From Allobosea sp. (lineage in GTDB: Bacteria; Pseudomonadota; Alphaproteobacteria; Rhizobiales; Beijerinckiaceae), in NCBI RefSeq assembly GCF_017308015.1, contig NZ_JAFKFW010000025.1, positions 1 to 64,000 of the forward strand: 64,000 nucleotides of DNA, given 5' to 3'. The notes beneath the pieces were generated by a model. That model was not told the origin of the DNA and made no database searches. It saw nothing but the letters and a program-made list of their open reading frames with translations. A program made the translations under genes and the position numbers. Of this stretch, positions 8,588 through 16,871 are shown piece by piece; position 1 is the first letter of the stretch, and every line of letters begins with the position of its first letter.

Positions 8588-9286
8588 ATGATCATCGATG
8601 GTAGGAATGTCGGTACTGGCGCGATGGCGTCGCTGGAGCGCCGGCCGGGCCTTGTCGACCGCCGCTCGTTTCTGGTCGGTTCGACCGTCAGCCTCGGCGC
8701 TCTGGGGCTCGCCGGTTGCGCCGGCGACGGCATGAGCCTCGCCGAAGCCCAGAAGCTCTACGGGCCGGTGCCCGACAAGAAATTCGCGATTCCCGCCGCC
8801 GACATCACCAAGGTCGATCGAAAATACTGGCGCCGCACCGTCCGCTACGAGAGCAAGGAAGAGCCGGGCACCATCATCGTCGATCCCGCCAATTACTATG
8901 TCTATCGCATCGAGGGAGACGGTAACGCCACGCGTTACGGCGCCAATGTCGGCCGCGACGGCTTCCGCTGGAACGGTGACGCCTATGTCGGGCGCAAGTC
9001 CGAATGGGCGACCTGGACGCCGCCGCCGGAAATGATCAAGCGCCAGCCCGAAGCGGCGAAATATGCGCGCGGCATGCCGGGCGGCCTCGACAACCCGCTG
9101 GGCGCCCGCACACTGCATCTCTACCAGAACGGCAGATACACGCTCTACACGATCTATGCCTCGAGCGACGAGGAATCGATCGGCTCCGGCATCACCAGCG
9201 GCTGCGTCGGCCTGCTCAGCCAGGACATGATCGATCTCTACGATCAGACGCCGGTGAAGACGAAGGTCGTCGTCCTCCCGGCATGA
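8588..9286 (+). CDS. YkuD-domain protein with degenerate active site (paralogue of preceding gene)
   Basis: 232 residues, clearly homologous to the preceding protein along its length: VDPANYYVY against VDPAGYHLY, WTPPPEM against WVPPPEM, and LGARTLHLY against LGARTLYLF. The signal region has RRSFLVG and LAGCAG, again a lipobox. In the catalytic block the family His is Tyr (TIYASS instead of RIHGTF) and the Arg after the cysteine is Gly (SGCVGL instead of SGCIRM), while the cysteine is retained. It may be inactive, act as a peptidoglycan-binding partner, or use altered chemistry. It ends 31 bp before a strong terminator. Confidence 0.85.
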   Translation: MIIDGRNVGTGAMASLERRPGLVDRRSFLVGSTVSLGALGLAGCAGDGMSLAEAQKLYGPVPDKKFAIPAADITKVDRKYWRRTVRYESKEEPGTIIVDPANYYVYRIEGDGNATRYGANVGRDGFRWNGDAYVGRKSEWATWTPPPEMIKRQPEAAKYARGMPGGLDNPLGARTLHLYQNGRYTLYTIYASSDEESIGSGITSGCVGLLSQDMIDLYDQTPVKTKVVVLPA

Positions 9287-9317
9287 GCGAATGCCATCAG
9301 CCGCGCAATGCCCATCG

Positions 9318-9344
9318 AAACCCCGGCCATCGGCCGGGGTTTTT
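9318..9344 (+). terminator. Rho-independent terminator after L,D-transpeptidase pair
   Basis: CCCCGGCC and GGCCGGGG are separated by three bases, preceded by AAA and followed by TTTTT. It closes the transpeptidase transcript. Confidence 0.88.
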
Positions 9345-9376
9345 CATGAGCGGCGGGATCGTCTATCCCTGCCGGC

Positions 9377-9840
9377 ATGACCGAACTCGTCATTCGCGCA
9401 GCGGAACAGGTCGACCTGCCCGCGCTTCAGGATCTCTATCGCCACCTCCTCCCGGACGGTGAACGCTGCCCGGACGACGAGGCAGGGAAGATTCTCGAGC
9501 GTCTCGCACGCTTCGAAGGTAGCGCCGTCCTGATCGGCTTCCTCGGCACGATCTGGTCACGAGCTGCACCGTGATCGTCATCCCGAATCTGACGCGGGGC
9601 GGCGCGCCTTACGCGCTGATCGAAAATGTCGTCACCGATGCCGGTCATCGTAACGAGGGGCTGGGAAAGGCGATCCTGAAGGCTGCGACCGATCGCGCCT
9701 GGGCAGCCGGATGCTACAAGGCGATGCTGATGACGGGCTCGAAGAAGCCGTCCACGCTGGCCTTTTACGAAGCCGCCGGCTTCGAGCAATCCAAGACCGG
9801 ATTCCAGGCCAGGCGGCTGCCGGTTCGCGCCGAGCAATAG
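9377..9840 (+). pseudogene. GNAT-family N-acetyltransferase, frameshifted
   Basis: Two open pieces in different frames together make one GNAT protein. 9377-9574 encodes MTELVIRAAEQVDLPAL up to LIGFLGT, then reads out to a stop. 9571-9840 encodes VIVIPNLTRGG, ALIENVV, the acetyl-CoA loop HRNEGLGKAIL and FYEAAGF. Reading the second frame upstream restores LVTSCTVIV, so the break is a net one-base loss (or two-base gain) at about 9551-9553, just after FLGT. It is either a real inactivation or a sequencing error. The second piece alone retains the acetyl-CoA motif but lacks the first strands of the fold. Confidence 0.82.
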
Positions 9841-9849
9841 CGATCTGCC

Positions 9850-10440
9850 TCAGCGCAGGAGCATCCGCAGCTTCGCCAGAGCCGCTGAATCGGCTTCGTG
9901 ATAGTCGATCATCGTGCGGAAGACGCCCTCGCCGGTCATCAGATAGACATTGGCCGTGTGATCCATGGTGTAGCCGCCATCGACAGGCACCTTCTTGGCG
10001 TAAGCGTTGAACGCCGTGAGCGCCGCATCGACCTGCGCCTGCGAGCCGGTGAGGCCAACCACGTTCGGATCGAAGGATTGCAGGTAGAGCGAAAGCTGCG
10101 CGGGCGTATCGCGCTCCGGATCGACCGTGATCAGGAGGATTTTCAACCGCCCTGCATCAGCCCCCAGTTGCCGGGTGAGATCGCCCAATCGCAGGAGCGT
10201 TGTCGGGCAGACTTCCGGGCAATGGGTGAAGCCGAAGAACACGGCCAGCGGACTGCCACGGAAATCGGCATCGGTCACCGGCTTGCCCGTATGATCGATG
10301 AGCGAGAAGCCGCCGCCGACCGCAGCCGGCTGCTCCATCCGCGACCGATCCGATACCCACCAGCCCATCAGGATCGAGGTCGAGACGAAGCCGACGGCCA
10401 CAACGAGCACCCAAGCCGTATAACGCACGAATTTCAGCAT
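9850..10440 (-). CDS. SCO1/SenC-family copper chaperone
   Basis: 196 residues with an N-terminal membrane anchor (residues 9-29) and a thioredoxin-like periplasmic domain. The copper ligands are CPEVC (in FGFTHCPEVCP) and the distal His in YTMDHTANVY. SCO proteins deliver copper to, or reduce, the CuA site of cytochrome oxidase. The ATG at 10438-10440 overlaps the TGA of the upstream methyltransferase-like gene (ATGCTGA), so the two are one transcript. Confidence 0.92.
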   Translation of the reverse strand: MLKFVRYTAWVLVVAVGFVSTSILMGWWVSDRSRMEQPAAVGGGFSLIDHTGKPVTDADFRGSPLAVFFGFTHCPEVCPTTLLRLGDLTRQLGADAGRLKILLITVDPERDTPAQLSLYLQSFDPNVVGLTGSQAQVDAALTAFNAYAKKVPVDGGYTMDHTANVYLMTGEGVFRTMIDYHEADSAALAKLRMLLR

Positions 10441-11017
10441 GGCCGGCGGATCCAGCGTTTCACCCGGCGCTGACAGGCGGCGTAGGAAGCGCCGAGATCG
10501 CGTCGCAGAACTCCCTCCTCGATCCGGACCTGCAAGGCGATCGCAATCAGGACCGCGAACACGAGCGCCAGCTCGATCACACACAGCCGGACCAGAAACA
10601 GACCGATGAAAAACAGGGTCTGACCAACGAAGACCGGGTTCCGCGACAGGGCGAAGCGGCCGGCGTCGATGATGGCACCCCTCTCTGCCTCGGCGGCTCC
10701 GATGCACCATGATCGCTCCATATGCACCTGCGCCCGGAGCGCCACAGCCGCGCCGATCACCGCGAGCCCCACGCCGGGGATGCCGGCCAGCAGCCCGGAC
10801 GGCGCTTCCCCGACCGGCCGCGCGCGAATGGAGGCCAGAGCACGCTTTCGGCGAAGCCGAGCCTGAACAGCAGCGCCGGCAAGCGCTGGGCCCGCGCGCT
10901 GCGGGTGAAGATCCAGATCGGCGGGCCATTCTGGCGCGCCCGCTTCATCGAAAGAAGCAGGAAGGCTCCGGCATAGACGAGTGCGGCCAGATGGGCGGCG
11001 ATCTCAGACCCGGACAA
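10434..11017 (-). pseudogene. Isoprenylcysteine carboxylmethyltransferase-like membrane protein, frameshifted
   Basis: Two frames join to one ICMT/PEMT-like methyltransferase. 11017 to about 10830 encodes MSGSEIAAHLAALVYAG through LGFAESVLWPPF. The second piece, from about 10825 to 10434, encodes RPVGEAPSGL, then SRNPVFVGQTLFFIGL, and the end motif EEGVL...YAACQRRVKRWI. The switch lies around 10815-10832 and needs a one-base change. RNP near the membrane segments and the final E...Y...RW pattern mark the family. It is upstream of, and overlaps, the SCO gene. It may be a true pseudogene or an assembly error. Confidence 0.75.
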
Positions 11018-11143
11018 ATTCGGCCTCCACCAAAAACGGCATCGAGACCTCTCGTCTACAAGCTGAAGTCACTGGAGCTTCAAGCCCTATCAAGGGGTCG
11101 AGCTCAATGGCGCCCGATGCCGCAGCTTCCGGTCCACCCAATG

Positions 11144-11171
11144 AAAAACCCCGGCCTTGCGGGCCGGGGTT
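11144..11171 (-). terminator. Rho-independent terminator after phasin gene
   Basis: Read on the minus strand: AACCCCGGCC, a short loop, GGCCGGGG then TTTTT. It lies 54 bp past the phasin stop codon. Confidence 0.85.
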
Positions 11172-11225
11172 CGCAAACGCAACTCAACGCAAGGTCCTCG
11201 GCAGCCTGTCGGCCGCCGGCCGGAA

Positions 11226-11573
11226 TCACGCCTTCGGGGCGGCCGGGACGGCCTTCGAGACGATGCCTTCGAACGGCTTGTAGGCGTCCTTGGCGAGAGC
11301 GGTGTAGAGCTCGCCCATCTTGGTGAACTGGGCGACGGCGCCCTCGAACGAGGACTTGATGAAATCGGCCTGGATCTCCAGGGCCTTGTCGAAGGTCTTC
11401 ACGCCAGCGAGCTTCTCGAGCGTGGCGGTGCCGGCCTCGAAGGACTTCTTGGCGTAGTCGGTGGTCTCGACGGCGATGGTCTGCACGCCCTTCGAGGTGG
11501 CACCGAAGGCCTTCAGGGCGGCGTCGACGTTCTCTTTGGAAGCCTTCTGGATGGTCTCGAACTGCTGGATCAT
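11226..11573 (-). CDS. Phasin family protein
   Basis: 115 residues, wholly helical and rich in Ala, Lys and Phe, with the phasin pattern of heptads (FETIQKASKENVDAAL, SFEAGTATLEKLAG, MGELYTALAKDAYKPFE). Phasins coat polyhydroxyalkanoate granules. The short length and single domain match the Phasin_2 type common in Hyphomicrobiales. No polymer synthase is in the window. The gene is monocistronic, with its own terminator, and ends in a proline-alanine tail. Confidence 0.9.
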   Translation of the reverse strand: MIQQFETIQKASKENVDAALKAFGATSKGVQTIAVETTDYAKKSFEAGTATLEKLAGVKTFDKALEIQADFIKSSFEGAVAQFTKMGELYTALAKDAYKPFEGIVSKAVPAAPKA

Positions 11574-11869
11574 GGCTCTTCTCCTGGCACGCTGCGGTGC
11601 CGCCTCAGGTGAATGGGCCAGGATGGCCCGATACGCCGCCCCAAGGTCGGGTGAGCATGATCACCACCGGGGACTGCCTGCATATTGTGCATTGCAACAT
11701 AAATGTCAAGGGAACACCGCAATGCACCAAACGCAGATCGTTCCACTGGCAACCGTTCAAGTTTTAACGGCTCCGTAACCGCATCGGCCTAACCTCGCCA
11801 ACTGTGTCCCCTGCGCCACGATGAGCCAGGCGCGGGATCGGCCCATGGTTGTGTGTTCGAGGCGGGTTC

Positions 11870-13516
11870 ATGTTGTCTGGTTGCGTTGGGTTGCGGCGGC
11901 CGCGTCTGCGGGCCGTTGCCGGTCTGATCGGTGTCGTCGCCGTAGCGGCCACGATCGCGTCCTCCCCCGCCGAGGCGCGCAAGCGCCGTCATGCCGGCGG
12001 CGGCGGATATACCCCTCCCTATGCCGCTATGGTCGTCGACGCGAAGACCGGCCGCACCCTGCATGCGGTCAACGAGGATGCTGCGCGCATCCCCGCCTCG
12101 CTGACCAAGGTCATGACGCTCTACATGCTGTTCGAGCAGATGGAGCGCGGCCGCTTCACCATGGATTCCGAGCTCAAGGTCTCGTCCTATGCGGCTTCCC
12201 AGCCGCCGACCAAGCTCGGTCTGCGTGCTGGCTCGACCATTGCCGTCGAGGACGTGATCAAGAGCATGATCACGCTCTCGGCCAACGACTCCTCCGTCGT
12301 GGTCGCCGAGAACATCGCCGGCTCCGAGGAGGCGTTCGCCGAGCAGATGACGCGCAAGGCGCGCGCGCTCGGGATGAGCTCGACGCGCTTCTACAATCCG
12401 CACGGCCTGCCCCACTCCCCGCCGAACATCACGACGGCACGTGACCTCACCATCCTCGCCCGCGCCATCCAGGAGCGCTTCCCGAAATACTATCCGCTCT
12501 TCTCGATGCGGGCGTTCCAGTACGGGAGCCGCACCATCCGCGGACATAACCGCCTGCTCGGCAAGGTCGAGGGCGTCGACGGCATCAAGACCGGCTATAC
12601 CCGCGCATCGGGCTTCAACCTGATGACCTCGGCCAAGTCGGAAGGCCGGCATGTCGTCTCGATCGTGCTCGGCGGCCGTTCCGGCGCCTCGCGCGACAAG
12701 ATCATGACCGATCTCGTTCTCGCCAGCCTGCCGCGCGCCTCGACCAGCGGCCGTTCCTCGGTGATGGTCGCCGAGGCCCCGGAGCCGGAGGAGCGCCCGC
12801 GTTCGATCCAGCAGGCCGCCGCGGAGCCGGCACCGATCCCGGTTCCGCGTCCGCGTCAGCAGCCGCAGGTTGAAGAGCAGCCGGCTCTTCCGGCCGCCGC
12901 CCGCGCCTACGCCCCGATGCCGACCACCACGCCGATCGCGCCGCCGCGCCCGGTCGCGGTCGCCGGTGGCCAGCCGCTGCAGATCTCCGGCATGCGCCCG
13001 GTCGCCGCGACGACGACGCCTTCGGCCATGCGCTGGTCGATCGGCGCGCAGCCGGCCGATGCCAAGGTCCTGCGCCCGCCGGCGAATGTCGACGTCACGT
13101 CCTCGATCGCCAGGGCGCCCGAGCCCGTCGCCGAGCCTGTGAAGGTCGCCGAGGCCAGGGCCGAGATTCCTGCCGCCCCCGTCGCACGAAAGGTCGAAGC
13201 CACCCCCGCCAAGGCCCAGGCGCCCGAGCCTGCTCCGGCCATGTCGCATCAGGCCGCGATCGTGGCCTCCGGCAAATGGGTTATCCAGCTCGGCGCCACC
13301 GACGACGAGGGCAAGGCCAAGGAAATTCTCGCCCGTGCCAAGGCCAAGGCCTCCGGCTCGCTCGCCAGCGCCTCGCCCTTCACCGAGAAGGTCGCGAAAG
13401 GTGGCTCCACCCTCTTCCGCGCCCGCTTCGCTGGCTTCGACGACTCGAAGGAAGCGCAGAATGCCTGCAACCAGTTGAAGCGCGGTGGCTTCTCCTGCTT
13501 CGCCACCCGTAGCTGA
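11870..13516 (+). CDS. D-alanyl-D-alanine carboxypeptidase (S11) with C-terminal SPOR domain
   Basis: 548 residues. It has an N-terminal signal segment (about residues 15-37), then a peptidase S11 domain with the three penicillin-binding motifs: SLTK in IPASLTKVM, SAN in LSANDSS, and KTG in GIKTGYT. A Pro/Ala-rich linker of about 170 residues follows, then a SPOR domain of about 80 residues starting at GKWVIQLGA, which binds denuded septal peptidoglycan. The enzyme trims the terminal D-Ala of cell-wall peptides, probably at the division site. The start ATG at 11870 is weakly supported; an in-frame GTG at 11849 is an alternative. Confidence 0.9.
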   Translation: MLSGCVGLRRPRLRAVAGLIGVVAVAATIASSPAEARKRRHAGGGGYTPPYAAMVVDAKTGRTLHAVNEDAARIPASLTKVMTLYMLFEQMERGRFTMDSELKVSSYAASQPPTKLGLRAGSTIAVEDVIKSMITLSANDSSVVVAENIAGSEEAFAEQMTRKARALGMSSTRFYNPHGLPHSPPNITTARDLTILARAIQERFPKYYPLFSMRAFQYGSRTIRGHNRLLGKVEGVDGIKTGYTRASGFNLMTSAKSEGRHVVSIVLGGRSGASRDKIMTDLVLASLPRASTSGRSSVMVAEAPEPEERPRSIQQAAAEPAPIPVPRPRQQPQVEEQPALPAAARAYAPMPTTTPIAPPRPVAVAGGQPLQISGMRPVAATTTPSAMRWSIGAQPADAKVLRPPANVDVTSSIARAPEPVAEPVKVAEARAEIPAAPVARKVEATPAKAQAPEPAPAMSHQAAIVASGKWVIQLGATDDEGKAKEILARAKAKASGSLASASPFTEKVAKGGSTLFRARFAGFDDSKEAQNACNQLKRGGFSCFATRS

Positions 13517-13574
13517 CCAGGGACCTGGGAAAGGAGTTCACGACATGTCGCAGACCCACTCCCCGAGCCCTTCG

Positions 13575-14294
13575 CTAGCGCTGCTTCAGAAGGACGTCCT
13601 TGGCCTGGTTGACGCGAGCGGCAAGGCCGCTGGTGCCCCCGGCATCCGGGTGGATGCGCTTCATCAGAGCCCGATGGGCTTCGCGGACCGCCTCCTCGCC
13701 CGCCCCCGGCTGAAGCCCCAGGATATCGTAGGCCTCCTGCTGCGTCATCGCGCCCGCGCCCGCCGCGCCGCGCTGCCCCGCGTCGCCATCACGCTGAGCG
13801 TCTTCACGCCAGCCGGGCGACCGGCGGTCGAGATATGCCTCTAGCAGCCGCGCGCCGTCAGGATCACGCGTGAGGCAATCGCGCATCAGCGCGGCAAGCT
13901 CAGCCATATCGAGGCTGTCGAGCGCCCGCCCCGCATAGGGGCCGGCGGTGACGCTGCCGGTCATGCCCCCGCTGTCATGGTCGAGCTCCATCTCCAGCAG
14001 AGCCGACTTGACCTTGGAGGTCGCGCCCGGCGTCGGGCCTGAACGATCGGCCCAGGGAAAGCGGATGCCGCCCGGCCCGGTCGCGCTCCAGCCAAGCAAC
14101 CAGGCGCCGATACCGCCGAGGAAGATGGCCATGTCCATCCGGCCGCGTACCATCAGGAGCCCGGCGACGCCGAGCGCGGCGACGCCTCCGCCGGTCTTCG
14201 CCAATCGCGCCAGCACCTTGGGATTGGCCCCGGCGAAGAGCTTCGCCAGCCACCAGACGAGGATCAGCACGGCAACGCCGTAGAGCAGGCTCAC
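13575..14294 (-). CDS. Membrane-anchored J-domain protein
   Basis: 239 residues. Two hydrophobic segments (about 3-22 and 35-72) precede a cytosolic part, and a compact J-domain lies at the C-terminus (QEAYDILGLQPGAGEEAVREA, then KRIHPDAGGT). The HPD triad that stimulates DnaK-type ATPases is intact. The layout resembles TIM14/DjlA-like co-chaperones. The ATG overlaps the stop of the upstream VWA-like gene (ATGA, 14291-14294), so they are co-translated. Confidence 0.85.
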   Translation of the reverse strand: MSLLYGVAVLILVWWLAKLFAGANPKVLARLAKTGGGVAALGVAGLLMVRGRMDMAIFLGGIGAWLLGWSATGPGGIRFPWADRSGPTPGATSKVKSALLEMELDHDSGGMTGSVTAGPYAGRALDSLDMAELAALMRDCLTRDPDGARLLEAYLDRRSPGWREDAQRDGDAGQRGAAGAGAMTQQEAYDILGLQPGAGEEAVREAHRALMKRIHPDAGGTSGLAARVNQAKDVLLKQR

Positions 14295-15079
14295 CGACGC
14301 CCTCCATCCATCGCGGCGATCAGCCTCTTCACCGCAGGCGTCGAGCCGGCCAGCCGCTGCATCGCCTCGCGCCCGCCAGACGCATAGGCCGCCGCCCCGC
14401 GCAGGAGATCGAGCAACGAGGCGGGCGCGTTCACGTCAAAGCGGGCATGGGCGCCGCCGGTCAATCGCGCGATCGTGGCGAAGGCGCTGCCTGCTGCCGG
14501 ATCATGTCCCTCCTGGAAGACGAAGCCGCGGATGCCGCGCAGGCCGAGTTCGCCGGCCAGCGACGCCAGCGCATCGACATCCTCCTCCATCGCATCGCCG
14601 ACATAGACGAAGGCGCGCACCGGCACGGTCCTGGCCTCATCGCGGATATGGCGCAGCACGCGGGCGATCTGGGTCTGGCCGCCCTCGCAGGCGATGCGGC
14701 GCATCAGCCCGGTCAGGCGCGCCGGCTCGCCGACCCAGCCCGAGGCACGGCACTCGCCGATCCCCCTGAAATAGACGAGTTGCACCGCAAGCCCGCCGCT
14801 TTGCGAGGTGGCATCGAACATCCGGGCCTGCAGTGAACAGGCGAGGTCCCAGGTCGGCTGGCGGCTCATCGTGGCATCGAGCGCGAAGACGAGCCGCCCC
14901 GCCTGTCCCGCCGCCAACGGCGCGAGCTGCTTCGCCGCGCCGAGGAAGCGGTCGATCTCGCCCGGCTGCGAATGCGTTGCCGGTGCGGTCATCCCCGCCT
15001 TTCCGACGGCCCGATCCTTCCTCTCGTTCATCGACCTCTTCGATCCACCTGAATCATCCTTTGCCCTGATATTGGCCAT
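14291..15079 (-). CDS. VWA-like hypothetical protein
   Basis: Up to 262 residues. A central part reads like a von Willebrand A or vWA-like Rossmann fold: LVFALDATMSRQPTW (strand plus D-x-T-x-S), VQLVYFRGIGE, and RAFVYVGDAMEE. The MIDAS serines of classical VWA domains are not all obvious. The start is uncertain: ATGs at residue 1 (MANIRAKDD), residue 17 (MNERKD) and residue 30 (MTAPATHS) are all in frame. It is the first gene of a two-gene unit with the J-domain protein, which suggests a shared role in complex assembly, but this is inference. Confidence 0.65.
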   Translation of the reverse strand: MANIRAKDDSGGSKRSMNERKDRAVGKAGMTAPATHSQPGEIDRFLGAAKQLAPLAAGQAGRLVFALDATMSRQPTWDLACSLQARMFDATSQSGGLAVQLVYFRGIGECRASGWVGEPARLTGLMRRIACEGGQTQIARVLRHIRDEARTVPVRAFVYVGDAMEEDVDALASLAGELGLRGIRGFVFQEGHDPAAGSAFATIARLTGGAHARFDVNAPASLLDLLRGAAAYASGGREAMQRLAGSTPAVKRLIAAMDGGRR

Positions 15080-15118
15080 GGCGCCGGCATTTGCTACCCG
15101 TGCGCCGGAGCGGAGGGC

Positions 15119-15973
15119 ATGCGAGTGGCTGGAATCACGGTCTTCGAGACGGTCGCCTCAATGCGTGAAGCGGTCGCCGGCTGGCATGCCGCCGGCGAGG
15201 AAGTGGCTTTGGTGCCGACCATGGGCGCACTGCACGAAGGCCATATCGCGCTGGTCAGCGAGGGCCTGCGCCATGCCAGGCGGGTGATCGCCACGATCTT
15301 CGTCAACCCGACGCAGTTCGCGCCGCATGAAGACTTCAAGAAATATCCGCGCACCTTCGACGACGATTGCGCAAAGCTAGCCGCAGCGGGCGCCGATGCG
15401 GTGTTCTTCCCCGCGGTCGAGGAGATGTATCCGGCCGGCTTCGCAACACGGGTGCTCCTGCTCGGACCGGCCGCCGTCGGGTTGGAGGACCGCTTCCGCC
15501 CGACGCATTTCGAGGGCGTGGCGACGGTCTGCTGCAAGCTCTTCACGCAATCGCGCGCCGACTATGCGATCTTCGGCGAGAAGGACTACCAGCAGCTCAA
15601 GGTCGTGACCCGCATGGCGGCCGATCTCGACCTCGGCATCCACATCGTCCCATTGGCAACGGTGCGCGAGGCGGACGGGCTCGCGATGTCCTCGCGCAAC
15701 CGCTACTTGTCCGATGAGCACCGCGCGCTGGCGCCGCTGCTCCATCGCGCGATGCAGGACCTCGCCGCGCGCATCCGGAACCGCGACGACCTGTTCAAGG
15801 CGGTTGCAGACGCCCAGAACGAGATCATCACCGCCGGCTTCGAGCTTGACTATCTGGAAGCGCGCCATGCCGAGACGCTGGCGCCGGTTGCCTCGCTGGC
15901 CGATGGACCGATCCGCCTGATCCTCGCAGCCCGCATCGGCAGCACCCGGCTACTCGACAATATTCCGGTATAG
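15119..15973 (+). CDS. panC: Pantoate--beta-alanine ligase
   Basis: 284 residues, the usual length. It joins pantoate and beta-alanine with ATP to make pantothenate, the coenzyme A precursor. Motifs: PTMGALHEGH (the HIGH-like nucleotide loop), FVNPTQFAP, YAIFGEKDYQQL, and MSSRNRYL (KMSKS-like). Start ATG at 15119. The divergent VWA-like gene starts 39 bp to the left. panB is not in the window. Confidence 0.95.
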   Translation: MRVAGITVFETVASMREAVAGWHAAGEEVALVPTMGALHEGHIALVSEGLRHARRVIATIFVNPTQFAPHEDFKKYPRTFDDDCAKLAAAGADAVFFPAVEEMYPAGFATRVLLLGPAAVGLEDRFRPTHFEGVATVCCKLFTQSRADYAIFGEKDYQQLKVVTRMAADLDLGIHIVPLATVREADGLAMSSRNRYLSDEHRALAPLLHRAMQDLAARIRNRDDLFKAVADAQNEIITAGFELDYLEARHAETLAPVASLADGPIRLILAARIGSTRLLDNIPV

Positions 15974-15978
15974 GCCGC

Positions 15979-16416
15979 CTAGAGCAGCCCCAGCCCCGCC
16001 AGCTCCCGTCGCAGCTCCTCCGGCATCTCGCCGATGTCGCCGCCATGGTCGGAGAGATCGCGCGGGGCATCCTTGGTCTGCAGATAGCGCCAGCCCTGGA
16101 AGGGGCGGAACGGGCGCGGCTCCACCGGCACGACGACCGGCTCCATCACCAGATGGCAACGGCCGATACCCTCGCCATCGGTGAAGGGACGGATATCGGT
16201 GAGGCGTTGGCGCGCCGATATCTGGCCCTTGATCACCCAGTAGAGCGAGCCACCGTCGAGGAGCTCCTCGATCCTCTTCGGCACCATGCGCGTGGTGTGC
16301 AATTGCTCGGCCGGCTCTCCCCGCGCGCGCCGCTGCGCCTGGCGCTCGGCGATCCAGTCCTCGAGATCGCTGATCGATTCCGCGCCGACGCAGAGCTTGA
16401 GCAGGTGAAGGGGCAT
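15979..16416 (-). CDS. DUF1489 family protein
   Basis: 145 residues beginning MPLHLLKLCVGAESI and containing HTTRMVPKR, GSLYWVIKG and FQGWRYLQ, the conserved blocks of the alphaproteobacterial DUF1489 family. Function is unknown. It is convergent with panC, with a six-base gap between stops, and reads in the same direction as the VOC gene at 16482. Confidence 0.87.
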   Translation of the reverse strand: MPLHLLKLCVGAESISDLEDWIAERQAQRRARGEPAEQLHTTRMVPKRIEELLDGGSLYWVIKGQISARQRLTDIRPFTDGEGIGRCHLVMEPVVVPVEPRPFRPFQGWRYLQTKDAPRDLSDHGGDIGEMPEELRRELAGLGLL

Positions 16417-16481
16417 GGCCGCAAAATAGGCCCGAGCCAGCCGGCAAGCCAGTCTCCACCGCGTTTCTCCACAACCCGGCT

Positions 16482-16838
16482 TCAGTCCGAATGCGCCAGG
16501 ACATTGACGAGCCGGTCAAACGGATCGCGGAGGAAGAAGCGCCTGACGCCCCAGGGTTCGTCGACCGGGCCATAGACGATCGCATGACCGGCCGCGCGCA
16601 CCCAGGCGAGCACCGCCTCGAGGTCGTCGACTTCGATCGAGAAATCGGGCATCGGCGCGCCCGAGCCGCCTTCGCTGGCGAAGCTCAGTTGTGGCGCCCC
16701 CGGCGCCGTCTCCGCGGCATAGGTCTGAATCCAGCCATGATCCATGACGAGGGTGAGACCGAAGAGATCGCCATAGAAGGCTTGCGCCAGGCCAAGCTCC
16801 GCGGTTGCGATATTGGCGACGATTCGCTTCACAGTCAT
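16482..16838 (-). CDS. VOC-superfamily protein (glyoxalase/bleomycin-resistance fold)
   Basis: 118 residues with the paired beta-alpha-beta-beta-beta layout of vicinal-oxygen-chelate proteins: IVANIATAELGLAQAFYGDLFGL at the first half and FSIEVDDLEAVLAWVRAAG then RRFFLRDPFDRLVNVL at the second. The metal ligands are not all evident (the second-half DPFDRLVNVL keeps an Asp-Pro turn rather than the usual Glu). Substrate unknown. It may be co-transcribed with the DUF1489 gene. Confidence 0.85.
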   Translation of the reverse strand: MTVKRIVANIATAELGLAQAFYGDLFGLTLVMDHGWIQTYAAETAPGAPQLSFASEGGSGAPMPDFSIEVDDLEAVLAWVRAAGHAIVYGPVDEPWGVRRFFLRDPFDRLVNVLAHSD

Positions 16839-16871
16839 TCCGACCTCCCGAACCAGACACGGACGCTTCCC

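Noticed and set aside
11789-13249. Open frame of 486 codons on the minus strand
   Set aside because: Antisense to the carboxypeptidase; composition is Gly/Arg-biased.
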